64,000 nucleotides of DNA, taken from positions 57,486,753-57,550,752 of the forward strand of contig NC_090290.1 in assembly GCF_037392515.1 (NCBI RefSeq), written 5' to 3'. The position numbers and the translations under genes are program-made. Under the pieces are notes generated by a model, which was not told the origin of the DNA, ran no database searches, and was given only the letters and a program-made list of their open reading frames with translations. Below, one piece after another: positions 48,140-61,330 of the stretch; the stretch's first letter is position 1; the number at the start of each line of letters is the position of its first letter. The stretch comes from Haliotis asinina. Lineage: Eukaryota > Mollusca > Gastropoda > Lepetellida > Haliotidae.

Positions 48140-49660
48140 TGTATCTGTGAAGGACGTGATTTTTGCTCTACATAAAGCTAAGAAACGTAAGACACCTGTG
48201 ATAGACAACACCCCCGTGAATTTACTGCAGGGAGATCATGTACCTGATATACTACATAGACCTTTAAACGTGTGTTTTAAACCTCGTGTATACCACAAAT
48301 GTGGAATAAAGGAATCATCTGTCCAATACCAAAGTCTACTTCTGCAGACCCAAGAGACCCTTTGAGCTACAGAGGATTGATGCTAGCTTCAGCAATCTAC
48401 AAGCTTTAAACCTATTGCAGTGTTCTAAATGAAAGACTTTACACCTCGGCCGAGAGAAATGACATTTTATGTGATGAGCAGAATGGTTTTCGTCATGGAC
48501 GATCCATAATAGATCACATCTGCTCCCTGACAAGCATCACTGAAACGAGGAACCTTATGAGGAAGTCCATATACAGCCTCCACAGACTTCAAGAATAGTG
48601 GGAACGTCTGCATGATTCTGGTATTGGTGGAAAGAATTTTAAAGCGCTACGATCTTATATCAGGGTGTTCAGTGTTCAGTTCGTGTAAACCAACTATGCA
48701 CTCCATGGTTTAGTGCAAACAGAAGTCTGAAACACGGATGCATTTTGTCTCCTTCACTATTCCACCTCTATATCAACGACCTGGTGAAGGAAATCAACGC
48801 AGTCGAGTTAGGGGTTCAATGTTAGTATTGTGGCGTACGCAGATGACCTCGTTCTCATAGCTGAAAACGAAGATCTTAATCAACTTTTAATTGTACTTAA
48901 TGCGTGGTGTGCATCGTATGATATGTGTGTAAACCAGGATGAATAAAAAAATCATCCATTTCACAGGTCAGTCTGTTGACAGAACATCTGTACCATATAA
49001 ATGCGGAGACAAAGTATTATGTGTGGTGGGCAGTCATCAGTATTTAGGAGTACTTTTAACCCAAAACCTAATACAAGTCTGCAAGCAGAGCGCTAGGACT
49101 GCTTATTACCAAATGCAGAAGTCTAGATGGTCACCCCTTTAATGTGTTCCCCAAGCTGTATGATTCTGTGGTCTGGCCTGTGATGGAATATGGTTCGCCA
49201 TTGTGGGGAACAGGTCAATATTCATGTATCAACGCTATTTACCTCTGTGCTATACGTTTTTATCTTGGAGTTGGGAAGTATGCTCCAAACTTGGCTGTTA
49301 ATGGTGAATCTGGCTGGACACCCCTGTGGCCAGACAGTGGGCAAGTGTTGTAAGACTGTGGGCATGATTCAAAAGCATGAGACGACAGCCGCTAAAGAAA
49401 AACGTTTTTGATTGGGCCGATACCCCAAGAAGGAAGAACTGGAACAATAGAATGTCTCAGTTTATGCAGAACAATTTGAAACATATAGCAAAGTTTGACC
49501 ACCTGAAACGTCGCCTACTAGTTAGTATCGTTAAGGCAGTTACTTTGGACGAGTCGATAACTTCTTGGGAGAAACAGATGCAGTTAGAGATTGGACGGAA
49601 CGGTAGGAATAAGCTACGCGCTCGTTCAAGTCTGCCTACCTCACTGAACCATATTTAAAA
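48140..49660 (+). pseudogene. Decayed LINE reverse transcriptase (plus strand)
   Basis: Fragments in several frames: EQNGFRHGRSIIDHICSLTS near 48475, GCILSPSLFHLYINDLVKEI near 48740, the catalytic YADDLVLIAENE near 48838, and PVMEYGSPLWGTGQ...RFYLGVGKYAPN at 49144-49353. Frameshifts and stops between them show it is dead. Same broad LINE type as 34645-37810. Confidence 0.8.
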
Positions 49661-50139
49661 CGCTCCGAGAGAGCACCGAAGTGCACTGGCATAATTCAGG
49701 TGTGGAGTTGCACCTTTATGTATTGAGACTGGACGTTCTGGAAAATCGAAATTGTTTTATTTGTACAAACCAGCTTGAAGATGAACTGCACGCGCTTTTC
49801 ATTTGCCTCATCATAGTGTGTGAAAACATCTTATGTGTCAAGATCTAGGGGGTGATTTTAGTGTTTTACCGGATCGTGGCAAGTTTATTCGCATTTTTGT
49901 ATGTATCATCTGCCTTAATATATGTACATAACATCATGAATTATCATACTTGTAATTCATCGTCTCTCATAAATCGCTGGGCGATTGGCTGTGTACCCTT
50001 ATTTTAACTTGTGTACATTATGATGTTATTTGGATATGTTTTATGTACACAGGTGAGATTGACTGATTGATATATTGATTGATTGATAATGCAGACCCAG
50101 CAAAGGGAGGTAGTGAATGCATAACGTATACACTGGAGA

Positions 50140-50285
50140 TATCGAGGATGGGTATTACAGGAAGCTTCAAGAAGGCAAATACACCAGGAGATCCAGGTCA
50201 GCAGTCAACCGTGGCCAGGGAACATATGTGCCGAGCGCTTAGGACTTAATCATCTGCCTGGCTTCCTTGTCTTTCATTGTCATAA
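50140..50285 (+). repeat. Dispersed repeat, copy 2
   Basis: Direct counterpart of 44410-44600 as described there; here it follows the LINE relic and precedes a poly-G run. Confidence 0.6.
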
Positions 50286-50387
50286 CCAATTTGCCCTGAT
50301 ATTCATCATTTCCTGAACTCATGAAAATAATCTTTTAACTGTTACGAATTTGTTTTACAATACATCAGTTCGTGTGAGGATGCATAT

Positions 50388-50388
<1 letters not shown>

Positions 50389-50421
<33 letters not shown>
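50389..50421. repeat. Poly-G tract of 33 bases
   Basis: Uninterrupted run of 33 G after GCATATC. Its exact length is likely unreliable from sequencing. Confidence 0.95.
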
Positions 50422-50423
<2 letters not shown>

Positions 50424-51000
50424 TATTGTGCGTATGAAAGAAATGTGACTGCACAGCTCATGAGGAATTAGGAGAAGTGCGACATGGCCTTTACTAGAAA
50501 CCCCCAGTGACAAATGTAACTGATGACAGAACTTTGCTATCAAGACTTAGTGTAGGGCTGAAACTTGTGTTGGAGCATTGATCCTTGATGCCATTAAGCT
50601 GTGGAATTTATTGACTTCCGTAGTACAAAAGAAGGTGCTTTGATCGGACACTGAGGACCTGTTGACCTGCTCCCACACAGCGAGACAGCAGCAATTTAAG
50701 GTGAGGTGCATGAGGTTGAGAGGAAGTTTTGCTCGTACGTTCTTCTGGGATGATGTTTTGTGGACGATCGTGTAAATCGTACAATTTTGTCTAACGAGTG
50801 ACAGAAGTCATGATACCTGACGACCTTTAAAGCAGTGACTGTATTTTACGTTTTACAAATACCTTCAGAATTTTCTGTAAAAAAACAGTGGGCAAAACAA
50901 AGATAACAAAACGTTTATTTGATAAACACAGAAACTGAGACTTACCTACAATGTAGTAGCTGTGACCTAGACGGCATTCCCGTCCTACATGGCCAAAGGT

Positions 51001-51150
51001 GCGGTGGGGTAGCGTCGTGGTTAAAGCGTTCACTCACCACGCCGAAGATCCGGGATATGTCGACTACATTAGTACAGTGGGTGAAGCTAAGGTCTGGTGT
51101 CCCACGCCGTGATGTTGTTGGAATATTACCGGAAGCATCGTAAAACTAAG
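51001..51150 (+). mobile_element. tRNA-derived SINE of abalone type
   Basis: GCGGTGGGGTAGCGTCGTGG head with TTAAAGCGTTCACTCACCAC, then CGCCGAAGATCCGG, GTCCCACGCCGTGATGTTG and a short CGTAAAACTAAG tail. Best-preserved SINE of this family in the window. Confidence 0.75.
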
Positions 51151-51539
51151 TTCATGGACTACATGTCCAAAGTCAGGTCGGCGTCTTCCTGACCTTGGGC
51201 AAGCGAGGGGTTAGGCCATGGCTGTATTTCCCACTAAATAAGAGAAGAATTTCCGTACATGATGCAATGATTACCTTTTACTCTTCACGAGGTGAGGTGA
51301 AATTGGGTTTGACGGCGTACTTTAGATTATTTGATTTCGCTCATATACGTGTGTATGTGTGACTTGTACTAGGCCAGCCCTAAGCTGGTTTTATAGTGCT
51401 AGCTCACAGACATACCATGTCATAGTTAAGCATGAATACCCCACTCTGACACAATATGCTGTCTCCGAGCCGACCAATCCTTGTTGTAACCATTAATGCC
51501 GAGCGCCAGGCGGGACCAAGTACCGTATTTTAATGTCTT

Positions 51540-51625
51540 TTGGTATGACACAACCGGGAATCGAACCCTCGACCCTCCGCTATCAGGGCGGACGCTCTAA
51601 CCACTACCCCACGGTCTCCTTCACA
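51540..51625 (-). mobile_element. tRNA-derived SINE head
   Basis: On the minus strand: GGAGACCGTGGGGTAGTGGT, anticodon-like stem TCCGC..GCGGA with loop CCTGATA, and B-box GGGTTCGATTCCC. The first seven bases do not pair with the sequence after the T arm, so it is not a functional tRNA. Confidence 0.65.
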
Positions 51626-51659
51626 AGACATTTAATTATGCTGATATGAAGACGAATAT

Positions 51660-51740
51660 ATCTAGTCATTTGAGTGAGTGAGTGAGTTAAGATTTAACGT
51701 CACCTCGGCAGTATTTCAGCCATATCGTGACGGCTTGTCA
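51660..51740. mobile_element. SINE-tail fragment
   Basis: GTGAGTGAGTGAGTTAAGAT then TTAACGTCACCTCGGCAGTA and TTTCAGCCATATCGTGAC; sister of the piece at 9767-9828. Confidence 0.55.
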
Positions 51741-52404
51741 TTTGAGCAACTATACACATGGAAATAAGTTTTTCAGCAGTTTTTGTCCACACGTTTAACC
51801 TAGGTCGGCAGTTTTTTTACACTGACACGTGATTAAGCATTGACACTTCGCTTGCACCTTGTGCATAAATTTCAGGCCTGACGTCAGGTAGTAGGGAATG
51901 GGAACACGTGCAATTTTGAAACTTGTATGTGATAAAAACGTTTTTGCACACCGGCCTTACTGTTATATTATTTGAAAAAGAAACCAAATTCTGTGTTGTA
52001 CGATCGATCCTCATCAAGTGAAGAGACTGAACATTATAAAATATTCAGGAAATATTTTGACCTGTGAAAAGAACATTTTCTTCTTATTTCGAATGTACCT
52101 GGAAGGTTTTGAACATACGTGTATTCAAAACATTCGGGCATGCTGCAAGACTTGACTCGAATACCTGGAATGCTTTCGGATTTCCAGGAATCTCAGGATA
52201 TTTTTATTTCGACAGCGTTCCGGCTGATTCCGCCTCAAGTGTGACGGGAAGACAACTCTCCTGGTATATCAGAGGGTCATGGATCATACTCAAAACACAG
52301 TCCCGGACAACCTGTAAGCTTGAAGGTTTCTTGTGTTGACAGACGATAGATCTAGATGAAACTGGACATGGTGGTCATGTACAAAGAAACATCAAGAAGC
52401 GGTG

Positions 52405-52515
52405 GCTAAATAGGTTATTTTGTGTGCTGACAGACTCTGAGAGAGTGGGCTCGAATCCCGGGACTCAACAAAAGTACTAGAATCTGTAGTTGACTGAGAA
52501 AATATGATCCCAAAC
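52405..52515 (+). mobile_element. tRNA-derived SINE, degenerate
   Basis: GGTGGCTAAATAGGTTATTT head, B-box GCTCGAATCCCGGG, and a tail AATCTGTAGTTGACTGAGAA resembling the SINE at 41275-41475. Confidence 0.55.
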
Positions 52516-52659
52516 ATAAGATGCGTTACAAAAGAAACACCATTCTACGTCAGGATAGCCAGCATGGTTCTGATGTCACTATGCAGTATACACTAACACG
52601 CAATGAAATCGCATAACTGATTTTGATGTGGAATAAAATGACAAAAAATATAAACAAAT

Positions 52660-53645
52660 GTGAGTTGTACAGTTAAGGTGAAAAAAGGTCACCCCCTAAC
52701 ACATTGTCAGTACCTTGTGTGTCCTCTACTCGCCCTGAAGCAGGTATTGAGGCCATGGATCAGTGATTGACAGAGGCGAGCAATGAAGGCCATGGGAATG
52801 TTCCTTCATTCTTGCTGCAAGGCATGAGTGAGATCTGCGACGTTGGCTGGTTGACGTTGATAAACACGTCGCCCCAGTTCATCTCACAACAGCTCAACAG
52901 GGTTGAGATCTGGTGAATAAGCTGGATGGTTCATCATATTCAGTCAAGCTAGCTGAATGAATGCTTGTGTCACCCTGACGGCACGAGTCATGTTGCAATG
53001 TTAGTGGGCGTTGGGGTTGGTGACGGTAGTGGGCGTTGAGGTTGGTGACGGCGCAACAAAGGAACCACTAGACCTCAGGACTTCATCCACATAACGCAGT
53101 ACAGTCAGATTACCTTGGATGACAAGTTGATCACTGCTGGAACGTGAGCTGATGTTCGCCCAAACCACTACACTTTCACCACCAAATCTATTTCCCTGTC
53201 TTACACATGGGCCTGCATAACGTTCCCCAGGATGTCTGTAAACACACTATCTTCCATCCACAAGTGTCACACAATACCGTGACTGATCTGAAAAGACAAG
53301 TCTACAGATTAAAAGTGGTTGGTGTTGCACATACTGCTGTGTAAATTGACTTCGGGCTTGGTGTTAACAGGATTGAAGCACAGGGTCACGGTATGAAAGT
53401 TGACAGTTCAGTCCGGCCTGTCTCAGGCGTCGAATGACTGTCGATGGGTGGATCTTGCTTGCAATCATTGTTGCTGTTGCCGTTCTGAAGGGATCACAAA
53501 GGTACGTCAATCGCATCTGTCGGTCATGTCTGACCATTGTAACCGGAAGTCTCCCTGGTCGAGGGTAGTCGGCAACACTCCCTGTCATCTGGTGACGAGT
53601 GACAGGACTGGCTACTCTTTACATGGGAAAGACCTCACGGGTCAG
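52660..53645 (-). pseudogene. Tc1-like transposase relic
   Basis: Minus-strand fragments: an N-terminal helix-turn-helix part (53364-53588) with TGSVADYPRPGRLPVTMVRH and STVIRRLRQAGLNC, and a C-terminal part near 52760-52930 with HPAYSPDLNPVELL containing the DD(34)D/E-region motif, followed by a TGA in place of the usual Trp. Multiple frameshifts. Dead element. Confidence 0.8.
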
Positions 53646-54890
53646 TATATGTGACGGTATTGCAATTATCCTGTCAGCCACTAAAGCTTGGATGGTGAGA
53701 ACTGGAAGAGTGTCCTGGGTCGACCTGCACAAAGTGACCTCAGCACTATGATCATAACTCTGATGTTCAGGTACAGACCAATGATACTCCTGATGCTAAG
53801 ACAGCTTTGAGCAAGTGGGCCAAAGACAACATCTAAGTTCCCTGACACCTGCTCACTCTCCTCAAAATATTCATCATTCATATTTGTTCCCTTTGAAAAC
53901 TAATCCATGTGCAACGTGTCTATACTATCCAACAAAACAGTGTCCATAACTTCTTGCTTTTAGGGTAGAGTCTTTCAACCCCATACAACTATTCTACAAA
54001 AGACACTCAGGATTATATTTTTAATTAGCATTTTAATTATGCTTCAAAATAACAAGTAACAAAGAATAATCACAGGTCCAAGTTCCTCCAAACTGTTCAG
54101 CACTGAACTTAAATACATCAGCAGTGCCCTTATGCTCAAAGGTAATCAACATCAGTCATCAACATGTGATCAGACAATCGCTAGAATGGCTTTGACACAG
54201 GGAGAGATTATTACTTGGGTGAGACTGATGGTGAAACTTGAATTCTCACCAAGTATCGTCAAATCCATCTGAGTCTGTAATAATTTCTTTAGCCCTCTCT
54301 ATTTATTCACAATATTGAGAGGAAAATGCATAATTTAGCAAAAGCCCCAATCATGACTGCCATCTTTAACAATGTTTAAAAAACAACTGTCAAATGACAT
54401 CAATAATATTCATATGTAACCTCATGCTGTCAATTCATGCTGTATTCATAAAAACCTTGTGTAAGTCACAGTAAACTGAGAAAGATATCAAAGCAGCTTT
54501 CTACAACATGAACAATAAAATGGTGTGAATATTCATGATAAAGTGATATTACAATTTATTTTCTAATCCTAAGGAAATTAAAACGCATATATTGCTCAAT
54601 ATGTCCATATGGTATTATCATGCATGATATGAAAAATGTAGTTATCTGAGCTCTGTCTGATAATCAGTCTCAAAACAAGATCTTCACTAAACTAAAGAGC
54701 AAGTCCTGCAGTGACCAGGATGCTGAGATGTATCTACCAATAACCAATAGTGTGATGACCAATAGTGTGATGGACTTACATTCCACTTGTATTCCTTAAG
54801 TTTGACAATTCACCTTTGTTAATGAAGAAGCTAATAAGTATGTAATAACTTAATAAGTACATTTAGTATAAAACATGATATCAGACTTAA
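53646..54890. other. Intergenic, nothing recognised
   Basis: AT-rich sequence without coding or repeat signals that I can identify. Confidence 0.4.
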
Positions 54891-54892
54891 AG

Positions 54893-56340
54893 ATTTATGG
54901 ATGTCAACTTCTTTATTGTGGATAACACAACTTTTCTGAGCGTATATGCTTGCATCTTCAACATGTGAAAAGTAGGCAGTACAAAGGGGGTATATATACA
55001 GAGGCGCTACATAGAAAACATGCTTAACAACACTGACGACTGAAAATATAATACAAACACAAGGATGTGGATGTACTAAAACAACATGGTATTTGGCTTG
55101 ATGAAATACAGCACAAATAAGAGGAGGCCAGTGATGCACTAAACAACATGAAGAGGCCTTTGATGCACTAAACAACATGAAGAGGCCTTTGATGCACTAA
55201 AATAACATGGTAATGATTTGGTAAAGAATACAATGATACTGAAAATACAAGAGGAGGCCAGTGATACGATGAAATAACTTAGTGATGATGAGGGTGGAGA
55301 ATGCCGAAAATGGTGTGGAGGCCAGTATGCACAATACAAACAAGGGTGAAGAACAGGATGGGAAGTGTGTTTATATGAGTCGATTCCAAACCACATGGTT
55401 GATGGATTCCTTGATCATGGTTGATGGCCAACTGAGGGGGGACAGGGCTGATGACAGGAGTTGTAGTGGATGTACTGGTTGGTGTGTGGACTTGCAGTCG
55501 ACGGAGGTCTTGAATCCCTGGTCTGTGGATTGCTTGGAGACATCAAGGAATGGAGTCGGTTGTCGGTCTCTGTTTCCATGGTGAACTTGATTCTAGGATG
55601 TTGGGCATTGAGATGCTGTAGCAGGTGGTTGGGGACATTATGGTGAGCAATGGAGGTGAAGGCCTCAACTTTGCTGTACCAGCAGAGAGGATGGAATAGG
55701 GCTGTTGAGAGGGCTGATCCTTTGAGGGTGTCATGAATATCTTTGTGATGAGGGGAGACAGAGGGGAACCCATGAATCTGTTTGTAGAACTTGTCGTTGA
55801 AGGTGAAGTAGGAGGTTTCAAGGCAAAGTTTCAAGGTTGATGATACTGTCTCTGGTGAGCTTGGTCTCGAGTTGGTCTATTCCGGTGTGGAGCTTGGTAC
55901 GAAGGATGTCAAGGGCCTCTTGTAGGTGGATGTTGGTAAAGAGGACGATGATGTCATTGATGACCATGGTACCTGTGAGGTTGGTGCCTTGCACCTGGTT
56001 GACGAAGAACGAGTAGTTGCTTATGTAGCACACCCTCTTTTCCCAAAGGGGCTAGGAGGCATAAGAGGAACTGGGTGGTGTTGTAGACGACTGATCATCT
56101 GGAGCAGACTAGTATCGTGGCTTTAGGTGGGTTCTTGTGGATCTTGATGGTGGCTCTGGCACATGGGACTTGGGATAGGGTTCACATGGTTATAAATGAT
56201 ATCACCGATCTCTTTGTTGTCATGAAGTTCTTGCAGGGTCTGGATATATACCCCTCTTGGTGCTGCCTACTCTACACCTGATGAAGGAGGAAGCATACGC
56301 TCTGAGTGTTATCCACAATAAGAAGCTGACATCCATAAAT
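54893..56340 (-). mobile_element. Decayed Penelope-like retroelement with inverted terminal copies
   Basis: Inverted repeats of about 100 bp (54893-54999 and 56242-56340; TTTATGGATGTCA...TTATTGTGGATAACAC) enclose minus-strand RT fragments: YFTFNDKFYKQIHG (about 55770-55820) and a following SSPVSPL-like, WYSKVEAF, HPRIKFTMETE series. The IKF(T) and FNDKFYKQ...G motifs are typical of Penelope RT. Frameshifted and lacking an intact catalytic block. A 50-bp piece with three AACATGAAGAGGCC(T/A)TTGATGC copies lies near 55130-55200. Confidence 0.65.
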
Positions 56341-56686
56341 TGGGCTTTTCTTACGCTTTCCACTTCTAAATGCCCTGCAAAGATTTGCTACCATACTAGA
56401 TGTGATGCTAAAGATGTTTTGGCAACCTCAGTAAAATATAGTGATACACGTATCGCAAAATAACTGAATAAGAAGAGTATGCTGAATGAAAAAAAAAGAA
56501 AAAGCAAACTTGTGGTTGTAACTTAAATCTATCCACGTTATTACTAATTTCTACAGTAAATACCTCAAATACATGACAGGTTCAGACTAGAGGACAAAGA
56601 TGCTTCTTGTGCTGACTGATGATGTCATTAAAGACATAACATTTCCAATATGCTGTATCACACACTGCCTCTGAATATGCTGATTA

Positions 56687-59021
56687 TCAAAATTCTTTGA
56701 GCACCCCAAAATGATTTTCTATAGATGCAGGTAAATCTTCAAAGTGAAGAGTTTCTGTAATGTCAGCACCAAGTTTCTTCAACTTACTCACAAACTTCTT
56801 TTCTTCTTTCCCTACCCATGCCCTCATCTGATCCCGAACCTGATACGGTGTCACATGAACATGTATCTTCGTCTTTAGTTTGCACAGATTCTGAAGACTC
56901 TCTGTATCAGAAATCCACGTATTACCTTGGCCACCACTGTGGCCTCCATCCAACCAATAGAATTCTTCGATTCGATTAATGAAATCTTTTATTTTGGGGT
57001 ATTCTTCAGCCAGTGACAGGCTATATAACATCTGGTTGAGAACTATGCAGCCTTTGCTGAATCCTATTAGTGTCAATGGCACATCCGTATCACTTGTTTC
57101 CTTAACAGATGCATCAGATTGTTTCTCTAGTTCTTTACTCACTACATTACAATACAAAGGTTTCAAATGGATCCAAGCCTGTGGGGAATGACTGTGGGAT
57201 GGACTGCCAAAGGCATTTGTCTCTACAAAGTTGGAATAGACACTGAATGTGTTGAGATGCATACTAGAGGGTTTAATGACAAAAACTGCACTGTCTTGAA
57301 ACCTTTTCAGGAGAATTTGTGCTGTGCTTTCCAAGTTCCATTGAAGATATCTCTTGTTATCCCGATGACTTGACATTCTTTCAGGATAATCCTAAAATAT
57401 AATAAAAACAGATGAACACCATAATTTCATGACAACATTACAACGTCATAAACATACTGAATAAGTAGTTTTACATCTCTTACAGAATTCTAACTCAGTG
57501 ACATTTATTGATTTGATAATGGAAACTACTTCAACTCAAATTTCATTTTTGAACCTGATTTCGACAATCTGCACACACAAAAACGCATACAGCTTTATGG
57601 ATTACAAGTTCTTGTTTGCTACATAGAGCAATGTTTTGGTGTAGATTCTTACACAGTTTTCAAGCTAAGAGTGACTTGACATGAAGTTGTTATCCATAAA
57701 GTTGTATGCATCATTACCAAATCGCTACTGGCTTGCATCATTTTTCAGCAGTTTTTAACAAGTTACCCTATTGTTTCTAAAAATAATGAAACAAAATATA
57801 TTTTGATGATAGATTAGCTATTCACTGCTTTTTCCTATTTGTTTACAATATCCGATTGTGTTTCTCGGAAACGTTGTCAATAATAAGTGAGGTAGTGAAT
57901 AATGCGCTTTCCCAACAACTAACAAGACCAGTTATTGCCATTTCTGAATTTTTCATGCAATTCACCAAATGTGACATCAATTTGGTAATAAAATTATTGT
58001 GTTTAAAACCTTGACATATTGAAGAAATTTAATAATTGGAATTTGTTTTTAAAAAAGGAAATTTAAAAGAACAAAACTTGTGAATGTTGAAATGTTGAAT
58101 GTTGAAAAAAATTAACGACAAAGTAAACAGTAAGAACTTATGTTTCGTCAGGTATTGTCTGCATGGTATGTGTCGAGTCCATAAAACAGATGGAATGTTG
58201 GTCAAATTCAGAGATTAGTGATTGAGTGTTGGTAATATGACAAATTCAGACAAATTAAAATCTACTCTTCTTATGGACTGAACTTAAAGACCTCAAACCC
58301 CCACCCAACATGTTTGGATCTAGTCTGAGGGGATTCATATTTGTAATGTGTATAATGTAAACTCCTTACAGTTATTTAAACTATCATAGCCAAGCACTTT
58401 TGTAATGTGTCATTGTGTACACAATGGAAGTACAAATCAATGTGTCTGTGCAAGTGCTACAGCCAGATGTTGGCGATAACTGTTTGCCAACCAGTAAGCT
58501 AGAATGCGGATCAAACAACTTGACACACTTTGCAGTAGTCACCTTACCTAAGAAATCATTGAAATGTGCATGCTGCCTTTACTGACAGATTTTTTCTTCC
58601 ATCTGTACTCAGTTATAAGTCATTCAATCGCGACAGTTCACTCCAAGTCAAGTTTCACAAGCTCTCAGTCAAATTTGCAGAATATTATCATTATCATGAT
58701 TATTAAGGTTATGAAACGTGGTCGCTATGACCGTGTGTTGATCCAACTTGTAATTACACACGACAGCCATACCTGAACATCGCCTCCAAAAAAGATGACG
58801 TGTTTCTTTGCTGTAGACATGTCGCCACAAACTATCACGTCGTTAAACTGGCCCGGCAATCCTGGTACTTGTTCGTGTCGTCGGCATGATGCCTGACAGC
58901 TCTGTGGAGATTGTAACCCGTCCATGACACTGCTTGCAGCAGCGCGTTTGTTGACAGTGCACACACACGAAATTCGTCCTGAAACCAAGACGCTTATCAC
59001 GAGACGTAATGCATGTCTCAT
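56687..59021 (-). CDS. C2orf69: C2orf69 homologue, two exons, 317 aa
   Basis: Exons 58773-59021 (83 codons from ATG 59021) and 56687-57391 (ending in a stop). A GT donor follows ...FFGGDVQ and a TTTTAG acceptor precedes DYPERMSSHRDN; both are phase 0. The C-terminal half has the family's hallmark GFSKGCIVLNQ (a G-x-S-x-G nucleophile elbow of an alpha/beta-hydrolase-like fold), YWLDGGHSGGQGNTW, HVTPYQVRDQMRAW and IENHF. The N-terminus (MRHALRLVISVLVSGRISC) is basic and hydrophobic, consistent with the mitochondrial or secretory leader of the vertebrate protein. Loss of human C2orf69 causes a mitochondrial disease; the biochemical role is unsettled. Intact; slightly shorter than the human protein of about 385 residues. 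Confidence 0.93.
57392..58772. other. Intron of the C2orf69 homologue
   Basis: AT-rich intron with no recognisable repeat or coding signal. Confidence 0.7.
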
Positions 59022-60480
59022 GGCACGATTTCTAATCTAACTAGGCCAGATTTCATGGTTGTTGTTTCATTGTATGTAAACATGGGACATTCGACGGTCA
59101 TCGTTTGCTCCGGAAGTAATGTGAAGGTAAAGGACTTTGATATCCCAGATACTACTACCGTAACAACAAGTAATTGCACACTCGTCACCACTCGCCTTCT
59201 TCCTATCCGTAACTACTCGTCTCTTTCCGTGAACGTATGTCGTTACGTAACCAGTGTAGCCAATGTGGTGGGAGCGTAGTATTTAAGATTGAGCCCGGTT
59301 TCTTTTCAACAGCTGATTAAGTTCGCTGAGTGTTGTAACAACTGAAGTCCTACATGTAGAGGGCTAAGGATCTAAAAAGGGGGTGCCCAAGGGCTAAGGA
59401 TACAGCAGCCCACTCTTTAGCAAGCGCTCAGCAGTCCCCCGGCCAGCGGCCCCGGTAGACTGCACTCTAGCCCAGTTACCTATTTTGTCACTTCAGTTTA
59501 AGTCAACTAATGTGTCAGTATTAGGACAGTAGATTTGTAGTAATGTTTCAAGTCTAAAAATAATCTAATCTAAAAATAATAATAATATTTAACTGGTATA
59601 GGTGTGTGGGTATACCGATGAAATGTTTATGAGGACAAAAGATACAGTGTTCATCAGACGCGTTAAAAACTATATGTTTACAAGCAGTTGTGAACCATTA
59701 CATTCAAACTGTTTGAGGTCATTGAAGTACTTCCGGTTAGTTGTAAGGTTGGGATTGTTCTCTTGTAATTCAGAAAACTTTGGATTACTATTCAAACGGT
59801 TGAGATTACGAGTGAAAGTGGCACTGGTATTCCGCTGGTTACAGACGGAGGCGCTCTTTTCCGTAGGCCTGTAGTGGTATGTAACGTACAAATGTCATCA
59901 TGACCGTATCCCAATACGTCTGACCGTATCCCAATACATACGATGGGTCTGGCACCGTTTCTGTCTGTTTTTTTTTTAAATAATTCTTTCTTCATCCAGT
60001 TTGAAGGAATAAAATTTAAATATGACTGTTACAATGGAATCTTAAAACGTACTTTCAACTATCTGTAATCTTTGTGCGATAATCATTTGTAATTGATAAA
60101 TGATGTGTGGCAATGGACGAGCAATACATGATACACGGAGAGATGTTGAGCGTTGTTTTACACTTTTCGTTTGGAAAGAATTCATTCACACCCATATTAT
60201 ATTTGTAACATTACCGTGCCAGAGGCCCTTACTTCATACAACATGGTTGGACCTTGTTATATTGTAGTTAATTTAGGCTCTTTTAGTTATTTTGTGAGTT
60301 CTGTAGTAATTGATGTGTTAGGTTTGGTTAATAATTTCAGTATATATTATATAAATATATCTGGGATGAGGGAACAGGAGGGACTCTTACCCTCAAAAGA
60401 CAACATAATGGAATGTACAGCACGATGACAAAAGTATTTGCAGTTTTTCAACAATGGCAGAAGTAAATAAGACTGTATGA
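59022..60480. other. Upstream region of C2orf69, nothing further recognised
   Basis: Presumed promoter side of the C2orf69 gene. A C/G-richer patch near 59340-59480 has two copies of AAGGGCTAAGGAT. No supported gene. Confidence 0.4.
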
Positions 60481-60489
60481 AAGCTATAA

Positions 60490-61330
60490 ACAGCAATGTT
60501 TCAAGAAAGGAATAATGTCATACCTCAGTACTTGGTCAAGTTCCCCTTGGAGTATATGCAGGCCATAACCTATATAATATATACATATAAGTTTCTTACA
60601 TAGTGTAGAGTGATATTTGTCCAGACATCATGGATGGTGTCATATAGTATGTCAGTGGTCAGGATAGATTATGATCGTCAGTGTAGTGTTCCTTTGATGT
60701 GTAAGCCATACATTTTCAATGATTTTAAGATCTGGAGACTGTGCAGGCCAAGTCATGGAATTTATAGCATTGTCACGCTTGTATACCTGAATAATTCATG
60801 CCTGATGTACTGGATTGTTGTCATCTTGAAACCGGATGAAAACTCTTCCATGCTGACAGATTCATGACTGAATATCACCTGTTTCCACTTATTTTGTACT
60901 GTCCAAATTATTTTTCCATTCCAAACACCAGTGAAGTCGTTTCCTTCTGTTCACTAATTCTACACAGTAAAGCGCTCTCCGATGCAGAACTCTTTGAATT
61001 GTTCTACTGTTTACTTGTTGATGTTGACTGATATTATAATCATGGGTAATGTCTCTTAGATTGTTAAGAGGATTCTTGCTGACACTTCTCAAAAAAGCGT
61101 GCTCACAACGAATGCTCACTTTTCTTCAAGGCTGTTTTCAACATTGTCATGATTCAAATATTTTTTCCAAGCAAACCGAATTGTTGATTCATGTACACCT
61201 AATAAACTCACAATGTCAGAAGTTTTCTTTCCATTCCGTGTCAAGTCAACAATTAGTTCTGTCACAATAATGTTGAGTTCCTTTGGTCTTCTGCCTATTG
61301 TCTACAGCAGACAATTTCTGCATTCCAACC
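60490..61330 (-). pseudogene. Second Tc1/mariner-type transposase relic
   Basis: Minus strand at 60889-61119: SKNPLNNLRDITHDYN, SRTIQRVLHRRALYCV and RKRLHWCLEWKNN, the HTH_Tnp_Tc3-like middle of a Tc1-type transposase. The lower part (60600-60860) reads as a decayed catalytic domain. Broken by frameshifts. Confidence 0.65.

Noticed and set aside
51540..51625. tRNA-Ser-like gene on the minus strand
   Set aside because: A and B boxes and an anticodon-like stem are present, but the acceptor stem cannot pair and position 33 is not T; it is a SINE head.
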